Shown: positions 11,960-25,200, numbered from the stretch's first letter. The stretch: DNA of 64,000 nucleotides from Isoetes taiwanensis (GCA_021234155.1 JAJEKV010000005.1:10164572-10228571), one strand, 5' to 3'. Notes: generated by a model not told the origin, from the letters alone. Translations and numbers: made by a program.

Positions 11960-12523
11960 CTAATGTAATGATGCAGCAAAGTCTAACCTAACTTGGGTTA
12001 AGGCAGCAGTAACAAGCATGGATTTCAGGAAAATTCTTGTGAAGAATCTTGCATCCATAATTGGGCAAAATAACCACTGCCCAAACATTACATGTGAGCA
12101 AGTGAGTTTTATTAAACAGGCTCTCTGCTTCTTATTATAACATTTCTCTTCGTACTGCTCCAGTATCTTATCTCTATCAATACGGTGTGGGAATTGCAAC
12201 ATCATTACAAAATATTCAAATGTGTTGATAAAAGCATTTTCTTTGATCATGGCCTCAAGCCTTTCCCCCTGGGCATTCGTGCTATAGAGGACAGTCGACA
12301 TAAATTCCCAGAGCTCTTCATGGCGAAAGTAGACTTTATGTTTAAGATTACAACACAAGGTTGCTATATAGCTATGCCAGGCTAGCCACATAGTAATCAT
12401 GTTCTGTATACTCAAACAACTGCTACACATGTAGGTAAAGCTCTTTGCTAAATGTACCATGTACCATCTGTCTTTGTTCAATAAGCAGTCCATCCTCCAA
12501 ACAGTCCTTTCAGCTTCAAGCAC
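11960..12523 (-). CDS. 187-codon open frame, unknown
   Basis: An uninterrupted minus-strand frame (start at 12523) just downstream of the UTP21-like remnant. It holds phrases such as KENAFINTFEYFVMMLQFPH and RDKILEQYEEKCYNKKQRA that look natural, but I see no family signature and no splice logic linking it to its neighbour. It could be a decayed exon or chance. It is reported only because it is the longest such frame in the region. Confidence 0.2.
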   Translation of the reverse strand: MLEAERTVWRMDCLLNKDRWYMVHLAKSFTYMCSSCLSIQNMITMWLAWHSYIATLCCNLKHKVYFRHEELWEFMSTVLYSTNAQGERLEAMIKENAFINTFEYFVMMLQFPHRIDRDKILEQYEEKCYNKKQRACLIKLTCSHVMFGQWLFCPIMDARFFTRIFLKSMLVTAALTQVRLDFAASLH

Positions 12524-12786
12524 TGCCTGGACTCACCATAGTTGTTGTTAGTTGCATGATTCATGAATTATGCTTCTGTGGATCCTGCTGGAGAATGCAA
12601 CCCCATTTGAAAACAGTTGTACAACTTGGTAGCATTTGAGATATTTCTTCAAGGTACCAGAGGTGGATGTAGCTCATCTTAATGGTCTGAGATGAGACAA
12701 TCTGAAAACCTTATTAGGCCAATTAAATACAGCCTCTCCTCGTCCACCATGAGCATGAGCATGTACAAAGAACCTTGTGTATTAAC

Positions 12787-15700
12787 TTAGCAAAGTGAAT
12801 TACTCAAAAATCCAACCATACACCTGATATTTTGGAATGCAGTGTCCAGTCTCTGCCAACTCCGTACTTGTTGATCATACAATCTCTCAGCTTTTGTCCT
12901 CAAATAAGGCTGATTGGAAATGCTTTCACCATGGATCTGTGGATAAATAATCAAAGTGTTCTTTAACATTTTCTCCTACACAATTATAATTTGACAATAG
13001 CAAATTCTACCTTCAAAATAAGTTGAGCCAATGCTTGAAGTAACTCAAAATTTCTGTTAGAAACCATCTCCTTCACAAGAAAATCTAATGCCATCCCTAT
13101 CTCTTGTACTTGCATATCAACTGCAAGATTGTCATCAACATCTTGGATAATGCGCAGCTCACCAGGGAAGATGGAGACATGCTTTTCACATAATCTATGA
13201 ATTCTGAGTCTGCAATTACAAAGAGATTAAAAGCACTGGCAAGTAGGAGAAGAACACCACAAACTAATAAAGAGCATAAGGATACTTACAATCACCCTCA
13301 TCACTACATTTGTAAAGGAGCTGCATGAAAGGAGACCTCAATCCCCCTTATCAAGCTTACCACCAAGGAAAGATGTTTTCTTTTCTTGCTTAACATCTCC
13401 ATCTTCCCTATCTGGAGTCGCAAATGTGGGTACCCCCGACAACGAAGGCAGAGTAGGCAAGAAAAAAGGTACCTTTTTTGGCTTCTTTGGTGGAGCAATT
13501 GGCTTGTTCCTTACCTTGAAGCAGAAACATAAAACCCCAAATGTCAAGCATAAAAATCAAAATTATAATGCAGGCAATTGTTGTGTGGCAAAGACAGACC
13601 TTGATTGTATCTAGGTGCCTTAGGTAATAACGCTAAGGTTACAAGCTCAGGGGTTATCTGGTCCTTGCTCATAATCTCAGGACCATTCATCACGCATCTA
13701 TTGTCCTCTGCCACTGCTGTTGACAACCGTGATACTTTCGGGTTCTAAATGTGTGTCGCCAGAATTATTTCGACAAAGTTGGCATAGAGACGTCCATGAT
13801 TGTCTTGCCACTACCAACGCATCCATAATCCACCACATCGGAATACATCAGCTGATTTGCCCTGCAACAAACCAATACAGTCACAGCAGATCAGGGATAG
13901 GTTCAATACGATGTACGTTTTATACGGAATACGTATGAATTGTATGATACGGCACATATTTGTCGATAAAACGTAAAAATACTTCAAGAAAAAAAAAAAA
14001 TTCCGTGTCGGAAGATTTTCGGCGTCAGACGACGGAAAACAATGAAAACCGCAGCGTCGCGAAAAAAAAAGCGTGACGCGAAACCTTCAGATCTTTGTAT
14101 CGTGCGAAAGTATTTTCGGCGACGCGATCTGGAAGAATTCAGCGTCATGAAATTCAAAAAAAAATTTTTTTTAACGGATTTTTTTTTTGAATTTCGGACA
14201 AAAACAACGCGGAAAGCGTCTGCGCCGAAATTTTTTCATGAATGACGCGAAGATGAAAGGTTTTCGCGTGATTTTTTTTTTTTTTTCGGCGCTTCACAGA
14301 CGCGGTTTTCATCTGTTACAGACGCGCGAAAAAATTTCAGCAGACGCGAAGCTTTCGTGTATGCACGCGAAATGTTTTTTTCCCACGGGCGAGGTTTTAT
14401 CGTTAAATCGTATTTTATTAAAAAATCGTATTTTTTGACTTTATCGTCGGGGAATTTTAATTTTATGCGTGATAGAACCTATCCCGCAGCCGGATCGGAT
14501 GTGCATGACAAGATATAAAAAGGTATTACCAAATTTGAAGTCAAAATACATAACACGGACAAATACAAACACTTAATCATGTTATAGCAAAGAAAGAATG
14601 TTAGCAAAATGGAATAGAGAACTCACCACAAGTAGACACCATTATGATTCACATGTGAAGTAGCCAACATATCCATATTAGGTGATAATGACAATGCGAT
14701 CCGGCCTTGTGTCAAGCCGCATAGCATCTAGTGGCTTTCTTTGAAATGATATCCCAAATGCATACAAGTGGCATCCATTGATGATGTTAAAAGCCACTTT
14801 CCATCATCACTAAAACATGGATCGCTGATCCGGCCTGCGTATGTCCTTGAAATTTCCGCGACAAGTCTCCGGGCAACGGCGTCATATAAGCAAATAACAA
14901 ATTCATCCAAGTCTGCTGCAACAAGTCCACGAAGAAGTTTAACATAAGAATCGGACATAACCGATTCCTTATATATGCGGTGATATTCAGAGATAAACCG
15001 GTACCATTGCTACGATTGTAGCTCATTTTGTATATAGGCGACCTGCAGAGAGAAAGAAGCTTTTAACTCACGCTTCTTGAAGTCCCGCACTGGGAGAAAT
15101 TTTAAAACCATGAAAAGATTAGCCCATTATAACCATATATTCATAAACCGAACATGAGACCACTTCAAACTTCTGATCCGTGGTTCTTTTTCTCTCATAT
15201 TACACATGGTATTGTACAATAAAACCGGACTTAAAAATTCCTAGGAATAAGGATAATGAATTACTTTTACAAGACCATCATATCCATCTGCTGATAAGTG
15301 TCATGTTCGTTGCATCAACCGCAAGACCAACCACAGACCGTGATGTCCCAAAGGTTTGATTGAAAAGTCATGTATGTACCCTGTTTATTCAGATCAGTAT
15401 ATTGAACCGCTCTATCCAACTGCGTCATTTCCTAAGACAACAAAGTTACCACATGTGCTAATTGCACAGCCCGCATAAACAAGCACAACATTATAGGCGC
15501 ATTGTAATAATGTGAACATATTTCCATGCGAGAACACACCTTTCTGAGGGCTTGGATCGTCGGGACAAGGTCTTAAAATGTGCTCTCAATCACAAAGTTC
15601 GTAAAGCGCCATGTGTATGCGGCAGAATCATCAACGTGGCAAGTCACAATATTGCACCGAGTCACGTTCCGCATATCTCATTTGTGGGACTTTACGAGAG

Positions 15701-16450
15701 AACATTGGGGACGACGGTAGAGAAAAAAGCATCGAGCTCATCTTAGTGTACAAAACTAATACCCTTGAAAGGTTTAAGAAAAAAAATTACCTCCATCAAA
15801 GGCAACCACCGGAGCCAACTTGACATCTTCATCCCGCAACCATACATGCAATATAAAAAGGAGAAAAACAACTGATTAATCTCTATGGTCTATAAGATCA
15901 AACAAATAGATCAATCAACAAACCAAAAACACGCTTAGTAAAACTTATTATAAGATATTAAGATGCTCATAGACAAAAACATCATTGCACCTTTAGTTTC
16001 AATTTTTTTTTCGCCCCGATACATGTCCTTGAGAAAGCTCCCCGCTTTGTTGGTCCCGAGCAATACAACTTAAACAGGTTATTCGTCAACTCATTACTAT
16101 AGAGCGGAGAAACTTGTAAAATATAACACTATATTGACAACCCCCATATTTGCTCATTCATAGGCCCCCGTACTATGTCCATTTTAGTCGCGGACATATA
16201 GCAAAAGCATTTGTTTGGCCTTGCATTTACCCCAAAAGTAACATATTTTTATCAAGAATTCTAAACAATTTTTTTCCAAGAATTCTAAACAAGAAATCTA
16301 ACCGGGGAAATTGAACACAAAGATATCTAAGCATTTTATTATATTTGATAGTGCAACTCCAGCCAATTATTCTTGCAAAAATACCTGTATTGTCGAGAAC
16401 ACACGGAATGCCCTGTCTTGACCAGCAGACAGAATATGTCGTCCATTTCC
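12787..16450 (-). pseudogene. UTP21/WDR36-like gene, C-terminal half, decayed
   Basis: UTP21 (WDR36) is a double-WD40 subunit of the small-subunit processome, which processes 18S pre-rRNA in the nucleolus. Minus-strand exon remnants occur in family order: YYGNGRHILSAGQDRAFRVF (about 16450-16383), SGELSQGHVSG plus a lysine run (about 16070-15992), KLAPVVAFDGG (near 15800), NIVTCHVDDSAAYTWRFTNF (near 15640), SVVGLAVDATNMTLISADGY (near 15290), CFSDDGKWLLTSSMDAT (near 14790), SLSPNMDMLATSHVNHNGVY (near 14650), ITPELVTLALLPKAP (near 13630), VRNKPIAPPKKPKKVPFFLP (near 13480), and the C terminus IRCMVGFLSNSLC ending at 12787. The N-terminal WD40 half is absent. The exon with the lysine run and the TCHVDDS exon need frame changes, and a TIR element sits at 13894-14485. 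I read this as a 5'-truncated pseudogene; the C-terminal exons are still open. Confidence 0.75.
13894..14485. mobile_element. non-autonomous TIR element, GGGATAGG family, copy 1
   Basis: It begins GGGATAGGTTCAATACG and ends GATAGAACCTATCCC, giving terminal inverted repeats of about 11-12 bp. The interior is odd, dense in GACGCG-type motifs with long A or T runs, and does not encode a protein. The 3' part has repeated TCGTATTTT. A homologous copy lies at 47943-48597. Flanks CAGCAGAT and CAGCCGGAT look like a degraded 8-bp target duplication, and CAGGG termini would suit a hAT-type MITE, but this is not decisive. Confidence 0.75.
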
Positions 16451-16947
16451 ATAGTATCTAAATATTTGATATAGCAATACACAAGCTCCTGAACAAACAT
16501 GTGCGAACTAACAGATGGCAAGCAATTATCATATACTAGGCTTTATCCTTCACCTTATGCATGTTGGTCGTCTGCATCGCCCTTAAAGATGTTTATGTCT
16601 TCCGAAAATTATGTCAAAGTCTCATCTTGTAAATTTAGAAGCCACATTTTTTGGATCTAAACAGCTTGGGCTTAAATTCCTACCATACCATCAACCATTT
16701 GTGCCATCACTAGTTTCGCATTTAGTTTCAGCCATTTGTGCCATCACTAGTTTCCCATTTACTTGGATTAGGGCACTTACGTAGCCAGAACTTGGATATA
16801 AAAAATCTGCATTGAGAAGACTGGTGCAACGGTCCTTTGAAAAAATATGCACTTGAGACGGACCTGCTCTTCCCAAATCTGAAATCTGCAGTATTAAAAC
16901 TCCTATTCAACCATGTTCACGAAATAGAAGGATACCCTGGCCTACAT

Positions 16948-16978
16948 CACAACAAGAAAAGGGTCATTTAGCGACGTC
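16948..16978 (+). repeat. CACTA left terminal inverted repeat
   Basis: About 31 bp beginning CACAACAAGAAAAGGGTCAT, followed to about 17195 by a GC-rich subterminal region with roughly a dozen GACGTC or GCGACG motifs. It matches the right end with a few mismatches. Confidence 0.85.
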
Positions 16979-17199
16979 TATAGCGACGTCTGAACGACGT
17001 CTATGCGACGTCTGACGGCGTCGCACAGACGTCTCACAGACGTCGTTAGGTATTATCGTCGCGATGCGACGACGGCGTCGCATGCGACGGCGTCGGCGGC
17101 GCCGCTTCGGGACGTCAGCAGACGCGTGATTTCGGGCGTGACTCGACGTTCGCCGTCGAGCGACGTCGCGTGCGACGTGACGTCGCGTGCGACGTGGTG

Positions 17200-17285
17200 G
17201 ACGAAAAAAAAAAAAAAAAAAAATAAAAAAAAAATAAAAAAAAAATAAAAAAAAAATTAAAAAAAAAAATTAAAAAAGGAAAGAA
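17200..17285. repeat. A-rich low-complexity tract
   Basis: Long A runs separated by single T or TT, with period about 11 bp, next to the left subterminal region of the CACTA element. Confidence 0.85.
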
Positions 17286-17949
17286 TTTTAATAGTTAGTT
17301 ACAATATCATATACAAGAGGCGAGTAGTGGCTATCTTTACGTGTTCCCTGTTAGGGGAAAACCCGTATAGCCAATTCTATAACAATACGACCAATATTAG
17401 ACAATGACATTGAAAGTTAACGTGAACTAAGAGTTTATAGCACTTACGAATCTATTTCGGCCGCCAGAACCCAAGTGAGACGGAATTCGTTTGCTTGAAG
17501 TTGCCTTGGCAGTCCGTGGGGCAGATGTTTTTTCTTGGAATCCTTTGCACGTTTGAAAGTGATCTGATTGCAAGGAATACAACATGACAAGTTAAATGTC
17601 TTATTTCGAATTGAACGAATGGCAACAAATAACAAATACCTTGATATCTTCCTTATGGATGATTAAGTGGTTTAGGGACCTTTGACCAATCGCCTCCCAA
17701 TTTTTTGGCATTCGACTTCAATTTTGCAATCACTCTTTGCCTTTTCTATAAATCGATAGATTAACACAAAACAAAAGAATAAAAATAAGACTATGACTAG
17801 GTCATGTACCTTCTTTTCAAGCAGCTCCCCCATCATCGAAAATGAGCCCCTTCCAAACTGGATTAGTCGGATTAAAAGCTAGAGTTGGCTAACATACGCT
17901 TTAGGGTTATAAGCTAGATTTGGCCACCTCTACCTAAGAATTACAAGAA

Positions 17950-18245
17950 AAAGTCGACTTGGACCCGAACACGGGTCGTCTCCACTGTAGTGGAGCCTAC
18001 CTGTGCCCTTGAACAAGCCACTACAATTTTATTTTAAACCTAAAAATAACAAGTGGTTTGTGGACTTGAACCCGGGCACGCGGGCCCTCTCCACTCTAGG
18101 TGGAGCCGTACCGTCCCCTTGAACAAGCCACTCCTTAACCTAGGGAAAAATATATGATCGTGAGTGAAGTGGACTTGAACTCGGGTACATGGTCCTCCCC
18201 ACTCTAGGTGTGGAGCCGCCCCTGCCCTTGAACAAGCCACTCCAT
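17950..18245 (-). repeat. three tandem tRNA-like units
   Basis: Three units of about 100 bp each carry, on the minus strand, GTGGCTTGTTCAAGGG, then a GGAGGC/GGTGGAG stem-like block, then GGGTTCAAGTCC, which matches the tRNA T-arm (B box). The unit ends resemble an AGTGG/CCACT acceptor-like closure. No unit folds into a convincing canonical tRNA with an anticodon that I can assign. They are best read as tRNA-derived repeats inside the CACTA element. Confidence 0.5.
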
Positions 18246-18394
18246 CAATTTTTTTTAACCTGCTTAAAATTATAGAAATAAAATGCAAGCGCGATCAACT
18301 TACCAAAAGAAGGACGTGTGTAACAAGATCCTGAGGGTCCAAATCGAAATAGAAAGCAACAAAGAGTTAGAAGAATAAGAACAACGGAAAAAAA

Positions 18395-18690
18395 AGGTCG
18401 AAGAAGAAACAAAAAAAAAAAAAGATGAAGAAATAGTAAAACAAGAAAGAAAAAAAATGAATGAATCAAAGAAGAAGAGAAGGGTGGGAGAAAGAAGAGA
18501 AGGGGAAAGAGGAGAAAAAAGAAATTAGGGGAAGAAAGAGAAGAATGGAAGAAATAAGAGAATGAAATGGAAGAAGATAGAAGAATGGAAGAATGGAAGA
18601 GTGAAATAAGGGAAGAATCGAAGAAAGAAATGAGGAAAGAAGGAAAAAGAAGAAGAATGCAGAAACAAGAAGAAGAAAAAGAAGGAAAGA
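18395..18690 (+). repeat. purine-rich (GAA-type) tract
   Basis: About 300 bp of almost pure A/G on the plus strand with GAAGAA and GGAAGAA phrases. Open frames here are low-complexity artefacts. Confidence 0.85.
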
Positions 18691-18884
18691 GATAGAAAAA
18701 CAAATTTGAAATCTACACTAAATCATTCAATCCAAAAAACCATTCAATCCAAAAAGCATGATCTACTAACCTTAAAAAGAGTGCTTACAAGTCGTTCAAG
18801 GTCGTAGCGCCGAAGATCGCCCAAAATAGTCGATAGAAGAAAGCCTAGGAATGGTCCCGGAAAAGACGGCCCGCGGATTTGTAA

Positions 18885-19070
18885 AACATTTGCGGCGTCG
18901 CGATGCGACGTCAGCGACAAAAGATGCGACGTAATTTTGAAATCGTATATACGATTTTGAAATCGTATATACGATTTCAAAATCGTATATACGATTTCAA
19001 AATCGTATATACGGTTTAACGTCGCATGCGACGTGTCCGCGACGTATTTTGTTATAGCGACGTCTAACAC
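18885..19070. repeat. palindrome cluster inside the CACTA element
   Basis: Four successive copies of the palindrome AAATCGTATATACGATTT (the last partly changed), at 18938-19015, are flanked by GCGACGTC-type motifs (GGCGTCGCGATGCGACGTC before; CGTCGCATGCGACG and AGCGACGTC after). The block resembles the subterminal regions of the element, so it may be an internal duplicate of an end. Confidence 0.8.
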
Positions 19071-19252
19071 TTTTTAATTTTTTTGGTGCCTTTTTTTCAT
19101 CTGATGGTCATGAAAGTTTGTCCTTATGCTAATTTGGACATTCCCGAGCCATATATGCAGTCAAAATCACATTCCGGATTTAACCAATCTTCTATTGCTA
19201 CTACTTACGAATGTTTGAGCCTGGGGTGGCATGTTTGAGCCTGGGGTGGCGG

Positions 19253-22200
19253 TTTGATAAGTTCTCCCGGACGGATGTTGGATTTTTTTGGCCCTTATCG
19301 AACGAGGCCCCTTGAACGAAGGATTCAACGGTCGGATAGGGGAACCGAGATCCGGGAGTGTGGTCTTTAGCGTACGGCCCCCCGGGGGAGCGCTGCCAGG
19401 AAAGGCTGCCTCGGGAAACTTTTTGGGGCTCGCCTCCTGGGGTCCGGACTCTCCCCTCTAATGAGGTGGCCTTGCAAGGTCCTGGCCTTGTTTGACTTGG
19501 GCAAGTGTGCCGGCTGCCCAACAACAGGCTGCCCGGACCGTTCTAATGCAAACACTTTGATCTAAACCTTGTCCGGAAATTTTGAAAACTGGCCTGTATG
19601 TTGGCGATGACTTAGGAAGCCTGCTGACAAAAAATCAGAATTTAATTCCGTACTATGCATTAATTACGAATTTATGAATGTCTTGCTCTTTGCAAAAGTC
19701 GCCCCTTTACTTCTAACTGCCACAACGGGAGGAGTACAGATCCAAACTCCATTCCGTCAGTTCCCCTTGCCAGCGTTCTCAACTGCATCTTATCGGCCAA
19801 GTCCCAAGTGCAAAGGACCAAAACCGGCACCCAAAACGCAAAACCCCGCTAGAACACGGCAACTCATAGGGTTTACGTTTGAGGCTCTATCCTTGTCGAT
19901 TCGACTAGGACCCTTGGCGCCGTGTCTTGACGTAGGGGGGTGTTGACGCCGCAGCACGGACCCTAAAACCATCCGGAAGCGCCTTTTGCCCCAAAAGTCC
20001 TCTCCCGAAGGCCCCGGGCGGACGACGGGCAACTTCCCTTCTCGGAATCGTGATTCGGCTCGCCAATGGACTCGGAACGCCGACATTGCCCCGGGGACCA
20101 AGTTTCATGGCCAAAAGACCACCCCTTCGAGGTAGCGTCAAACTATCTCATGTCCAACACACTCATAGTCAATTGGCCTAGGAGGTGGCCGCCGAATCAC
20201 CGCAACGAGGGTAAGTGTTTCTTTCTTTTGCAAAACCGACCGCAACTTGGTCTCTAGGGTAATTTCGGCCTCCGGTGATGTGGCGAAGTCGAATCGCCAT
20301 TCCGAACCTCCGCGAATGTCCGAACGACAAAACACTTTGGTTTCTACCGGCCGACCGCGGGACGCCAGCGTTTGATAAGTTCTCACGGGACGGATGTTGG
20401 ATTTTTGGACCTTATCGGAGACAGGGCTCTTGAGCGAAAAGGATTCAACGGCCGGATAGGGGAACCGAGATCCGGGAGTGTGGTCTTTAGCGTCACGGGC
20501 TCCCCGGGAGCGCCGCCAGAAAGGTCGCCTCGGGGAAACTTTTTGGGGCTCGCCTCCTTGGGTCCGGACTCTCCCCTCTAATGAGGTGGCCTTGCAAGGT
20601 CCTGGCCTTGTTTGACTTGGGCAAGTGTGCGGCTCGGCTGCCCAACAACAAGGCTGCCGGGACCGTTCTAATGCAAACACTTTGATCTAAATCTTGTCCG
20701 GAAATTTTTTGGCTCAGTATGTTGGCGATGACTTAAGAAGCCTGCTGACAAAAAATCAGAATTTAATTCCGTTACTATGCATTAATTACGAATTTATGAA
20801 TGTCTTGCTACCGCAAAAGCGCCCTTTACTTCTAACTACCACAACGGAGGAGTACAGATCCAAACTCCATTCCGCCGGGTTCCCCTTGCTTCAAGCGTTC
20901 AATCTGCATCTTATCAGCCAAGTCCCAAGTGCAAAGGACCAAAACTTCAAGCACCCAAAACGCAAACCCCCGCTAGAACACGGCAACTCATAGGGTTTAC
21001 GTTTGGAGGCTCTATCCTTGTCAGATTCGACTAGGACCTTGCGCCGTCTTGTCTTGGAGGGGGGGTGTTGACGCCAGAGCACGGACCCTAAAAACCATCC
21101 GGAAGCAGCTTGCCCCAAAAGTCCTCTCCCCGGGCCCTGGCGACGGACGGGCAACTTCCCCTCTCCGGAATCGTGATTCGGCTCTGCCAATGGACTCGAG
21201 AACGTCGACATTGCCCTGGGGACCAAGTTTCATGGCCAAAAGACCACCCCTTCTCGAGGAAGCGTCAAACTATCTCATGTCCAACACACTCGTAGTCAAT
21301 TGGCCTAGGAGGTGGCTGTCGAATACTGCAACGTAGGGCGTAAGTGTTTCTTTCTTTTGCAAAACTGACTAGGTGCAACTTGGTCTCTAGGGTAATTTCG
21401 GCCTCCGGACGATGTGGCTTAAGTCGAATCGCCATTCGGGAGCCTCCCGCAATGTCCAACGACAAAACACTTTGGTTTCTACACGGTCGACCGCAGGATG
21501 CTTCGCGGTTTGATAAGTTCTCACGGACGGATGTTGGATTTTTTTGGACCTTATCGAGACAGGGCCCTTGAACGAAGGATTCAACGGTCGGATAGGGGAA
21601 CCGAGATCCGGGAGTGTGGTCTTTAGCGTACGGCCGCCCGGGGGAGCTGCCAGGAAAGGCTGCCTCGGGAAACTTTTTGGGGCTCGCCTCCTGGGGTCCG
21701 GACTCTCCCCTCTAATGAGGTGGCCTTGCAAGGTCCTGGCCTTATTTGACTTGGGCAAGTGTGCCAGCTCGGCTGCCCAACAACAGGCTGCCCGGACCGT
21801 TCTAATGCAAACACTTTGATCTAAACCTTGTCCGAAAAATTTTGAAAACTGGCCTGTATGTTGGCGATGACTTAGGAAGCCTCTGACAAAAAAATCAGAA
21901 TTTAATTCGTACTATGCATTAATTACGAATTTATGAACGTCTTGCTACGCGCAAAAGTCGCCCTTTACTTCTAAGCGCCACAACGGGAGGAGTACTGGAT
22001 CCAAACTCCATTCCATCAGTTCCCTTGCTTGGCGTTCTCAAGCTGCATCTTATTAGCCAAGTCCCAAGTGCAAAAGGACCAAAACTTCGGCACCCAAAAC
22101 GCAAAACCCCGCTAGAACACGGCAACTCATAGGGTTTACGCCGGAGGCTCTATCCTTGTCGATTCGACTAGGACCTGGCGCCGTGTCTTGGCGTAGAGGG

Positions 22201-25200
22201 GGGTGTTGGACGCTTGAGAGCACGGACCCTAAAACCATCCGAAGCGCTTGCCCCAAAAGTCCTCTCCCGAAGGCCCCCGCAACGGACGGGCAACTTCCCC
22301 TCCGAAATCGTGATTCGCTCGCCAATGGACTCGGAACGTCGACATTGCCCTCGGGGACCAAGTTTCATGGCCAAAAGACCACCCCTTCTCGAGGTAGCGT
22401 CAAACTATCTCATGTCCAACACACTTTCGAGTCAATTGGCCTAGGAGGTGGTCGTCGAATCGCAACGTAGGGCGTAAGTGTTTCTTTTTTTGCAAACCGA
22501 CAATGCAACTTGGTCTCTAGGGTAATTTCGGCCTCCGGGGACGATGTGGCGAAGTCGAATCGCCATTCCGAGCCTCCGCAATGTCCGAACGACAAAACAC
22601 TTTGGTTTCTACCTGGCCGACCGCAGATGCCAGCGGTTTGATAAGTTCTCACCGGACGGATGTTGGATTTTTGGACCATATCGAGGCGGGGCCCTTGAGA
22701 ACGAAGGATTCAACGGCCGGGAGGGGGAACCGAGATCCGGAGTGTGGTCTTTAGCGCACGGCCCCCGGGATTTGCCGCCAGGAAAGGCGCCTCGGGGAAA
22801 CTTTTGGGGCTCGCCTCACGGGTCCAGGACTCTCCCCTCTAATGAGGTGGCCTTGCAAGGTCCCCGCCTTGTTTGACTTGGGCAAGTGTGCCAGCACGCT
22901 GCCCAACAACGCCTGCGGACCGTTCTAATGCAAACACTTTGATCTAAACCTTGTCCGGAAATTTTGAAAACTGGCTCGTATGTTGGCGATGACTTATGAA
23001 GCCTCGCTGACAAAAAAATCAGAATTTAATTCCGTACTATGCATTAATTACGAATTTATGAATGTTTTGCTACCGCAAAAGTCGCCCTTTACTTTAACCG
23101 CCACAACGGGAGGAGTATGTGATCCAAACTCCATTCCATCAGCCCCTTGCTTCAGCGTTCTCAATCTGCATCTTATCGGCCAAGTCCCAAGTGCAAAGGA
23201 CCAAAACTCGGCACCCAAAACGCAAAACCCTCGCTAGAACCCGGCAACTCATAGGGTTTACGTTTGGAGGCTCTATCCTTGTCGATTCGACTAGGACCTG
23301 CCCGTGTCTTGGCGTAGGGGGTGTTGGACGCCGAAAGCACGGACCCTAAAACCATCCGAAGCGGCTTGCCCCAAAAAGTCCTCTCGAAGGCCCCGGCGAC
23401 GGACGGGCAACTTCCCCTTCTCCGGAATCGTGATTCGGCTCGCCAATGGACTCTAACGCCGACATTGCCCCGGGGACCAAGTTTCATGGCCAAAAGACCA
23501 CCCCTTCTCGAGGTAGCGTCAAACTATCTCATGTCCAACACACTCATAGTCAATTGGCCTAGGAGGTGGTCGCCGAATCGCAGCGTAGAGGGCGTAAGTG
23601 TTTCTTTCTTTTTGCAAAACCCTGACCGTGCAACTTGGTCTCTAGGGTAATTTCGCCTCCGGGTGATGTGGCTAAGTCGAATCGCCATTCCCGAGCCTCC
23701 GCAATGTCCGAACGACAAAACACTTTGGTTTCTACACCGGCCGACCCTTGGGACGCTTCGCGCGGTTTGATAAGTTCTCACGGACGGATGTTGGATTTTT
23801 GGACCTTATCGAGTGAAGGGCTCTTGAACGAAGGATTCAACGGTCGGATAGGGGAACCGAGATCCGGGAGTGTGGTCTTTAGCGTACGGCCCCCCGGGGG
23901 AGCGCTGCCAGGAAAGGCTGCCTCGGGAAACTTTTTGGGGCTCGCCTCCTTGGGTCGGGACTCTCCCCTCTAATGAGGTGGCCTTGCAAGGTCCTGGCCT
24001 TGTTTGACTTGGGCAAGTGTGCCAGCTCGGCTGCCCAACAACAGGCTGCCCGGACCGTTCTAATGCAAACACTTTGATCTAAATCTTGTCCGAAATTTTG
24101 AAAATCGGCTCAGTATGTTGGCGATGACTTAAGAAGCCTCACGACAAAAATCAGAATTTAATTCCGTACTATGCATTAATTACGAATTTATGAATGTCTT
24201 GCTACCGCAAAAGTCCGCCTTTACTTCTAACTACCACAACGGGAGGAGTACAGATCCAAACTCCATTCCGTCGGTTCCCCTTGCTTCAGCGTTCTCAATC
24301 GCATCTTATCGGTCAAGTCCCAAGTGCAAAGGACCAAAACTCAAGACCAAAACGCAAAACCCGCTAGAACACGGCAACTCATAGGGTTTACGTTTCGGAG
24401 GCTCTATCCTTGTCGATTCGACTAGGACCTTTGGCGCCGTGTCTTGGCGTAGAGGGGGGTGTTGGCCTTGAGCACGGACCCTAAAACCATCCGGAAGCGG
24501 CTTGCCCTAAAAAGTCCTCTCCCGGCGGGCCCGGGCGACGGACGGGCAACTTCCCCTCTCCGAGAATCGTGATTCGGCTCTCGCCAATGGACTCGAACGT
24601 CGACATTGCCCCAGGGGACCAAGTTTCATGGCCAAAAGACCACCCCTTCTCGAGGTAGCGTCAAACTATCTCATGTCCAACACACTCGTAGTCAATTGGC
24701 CTAGGAGGTGGTCGCCGAATCGCAACGTAGGGCTTAAGTGTTTCTTTCTTTTGCAAAACCGATCGTGCAACTTGGTCTCTAGGGTAATTTGGCCTCCCGG
24801 ACGATGTGGCTAAGTCGAATCGCCATTCGGGGAGAACCTCCGCGAATGTCCGAACGACAAAACACTTTGGTTTCTACACGGCCGGCCGCGGGATGCTTCA
24901 GCGGTTTGATAAGTTCTCACGGACGGATGTTGGATTTTTTGGACCTTATCGGTGACGGGGCCCTTGAACGAAGGATTCAACGGCCGGATAGGGGAACCGA
25001 GATCAGGGAGTGTGGTCTTTAGCGCACGGGCCCCTGGGAGGAGCCGCCAGAAAGGCTGCCTCGAAACTTTTGGGGCTTCGCCTCACGGGTCCGGACTCTC
25101 CCCTCTAATGAGGTGGCCTTGCAAGGTCCCGGCCTTATTTGACTTGGGCAAGTGTGCATTTCACGCTGCCCAACAACAGCTGCCCTGACCGTTCTAATGC

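Noticed and set aside
13894-14485. A bacterial or organellar insertion suggested by odd GACGCG composition
   Set aside because: The matching ends and the second copy at 47943-48597 show it is a transposable element of this genome.
18245-18703. 152-codon Phe/Ser/Leu-rich frame that looks membrane-like
   Set aside because: Translation of the complement of the GAA-type purine tract.
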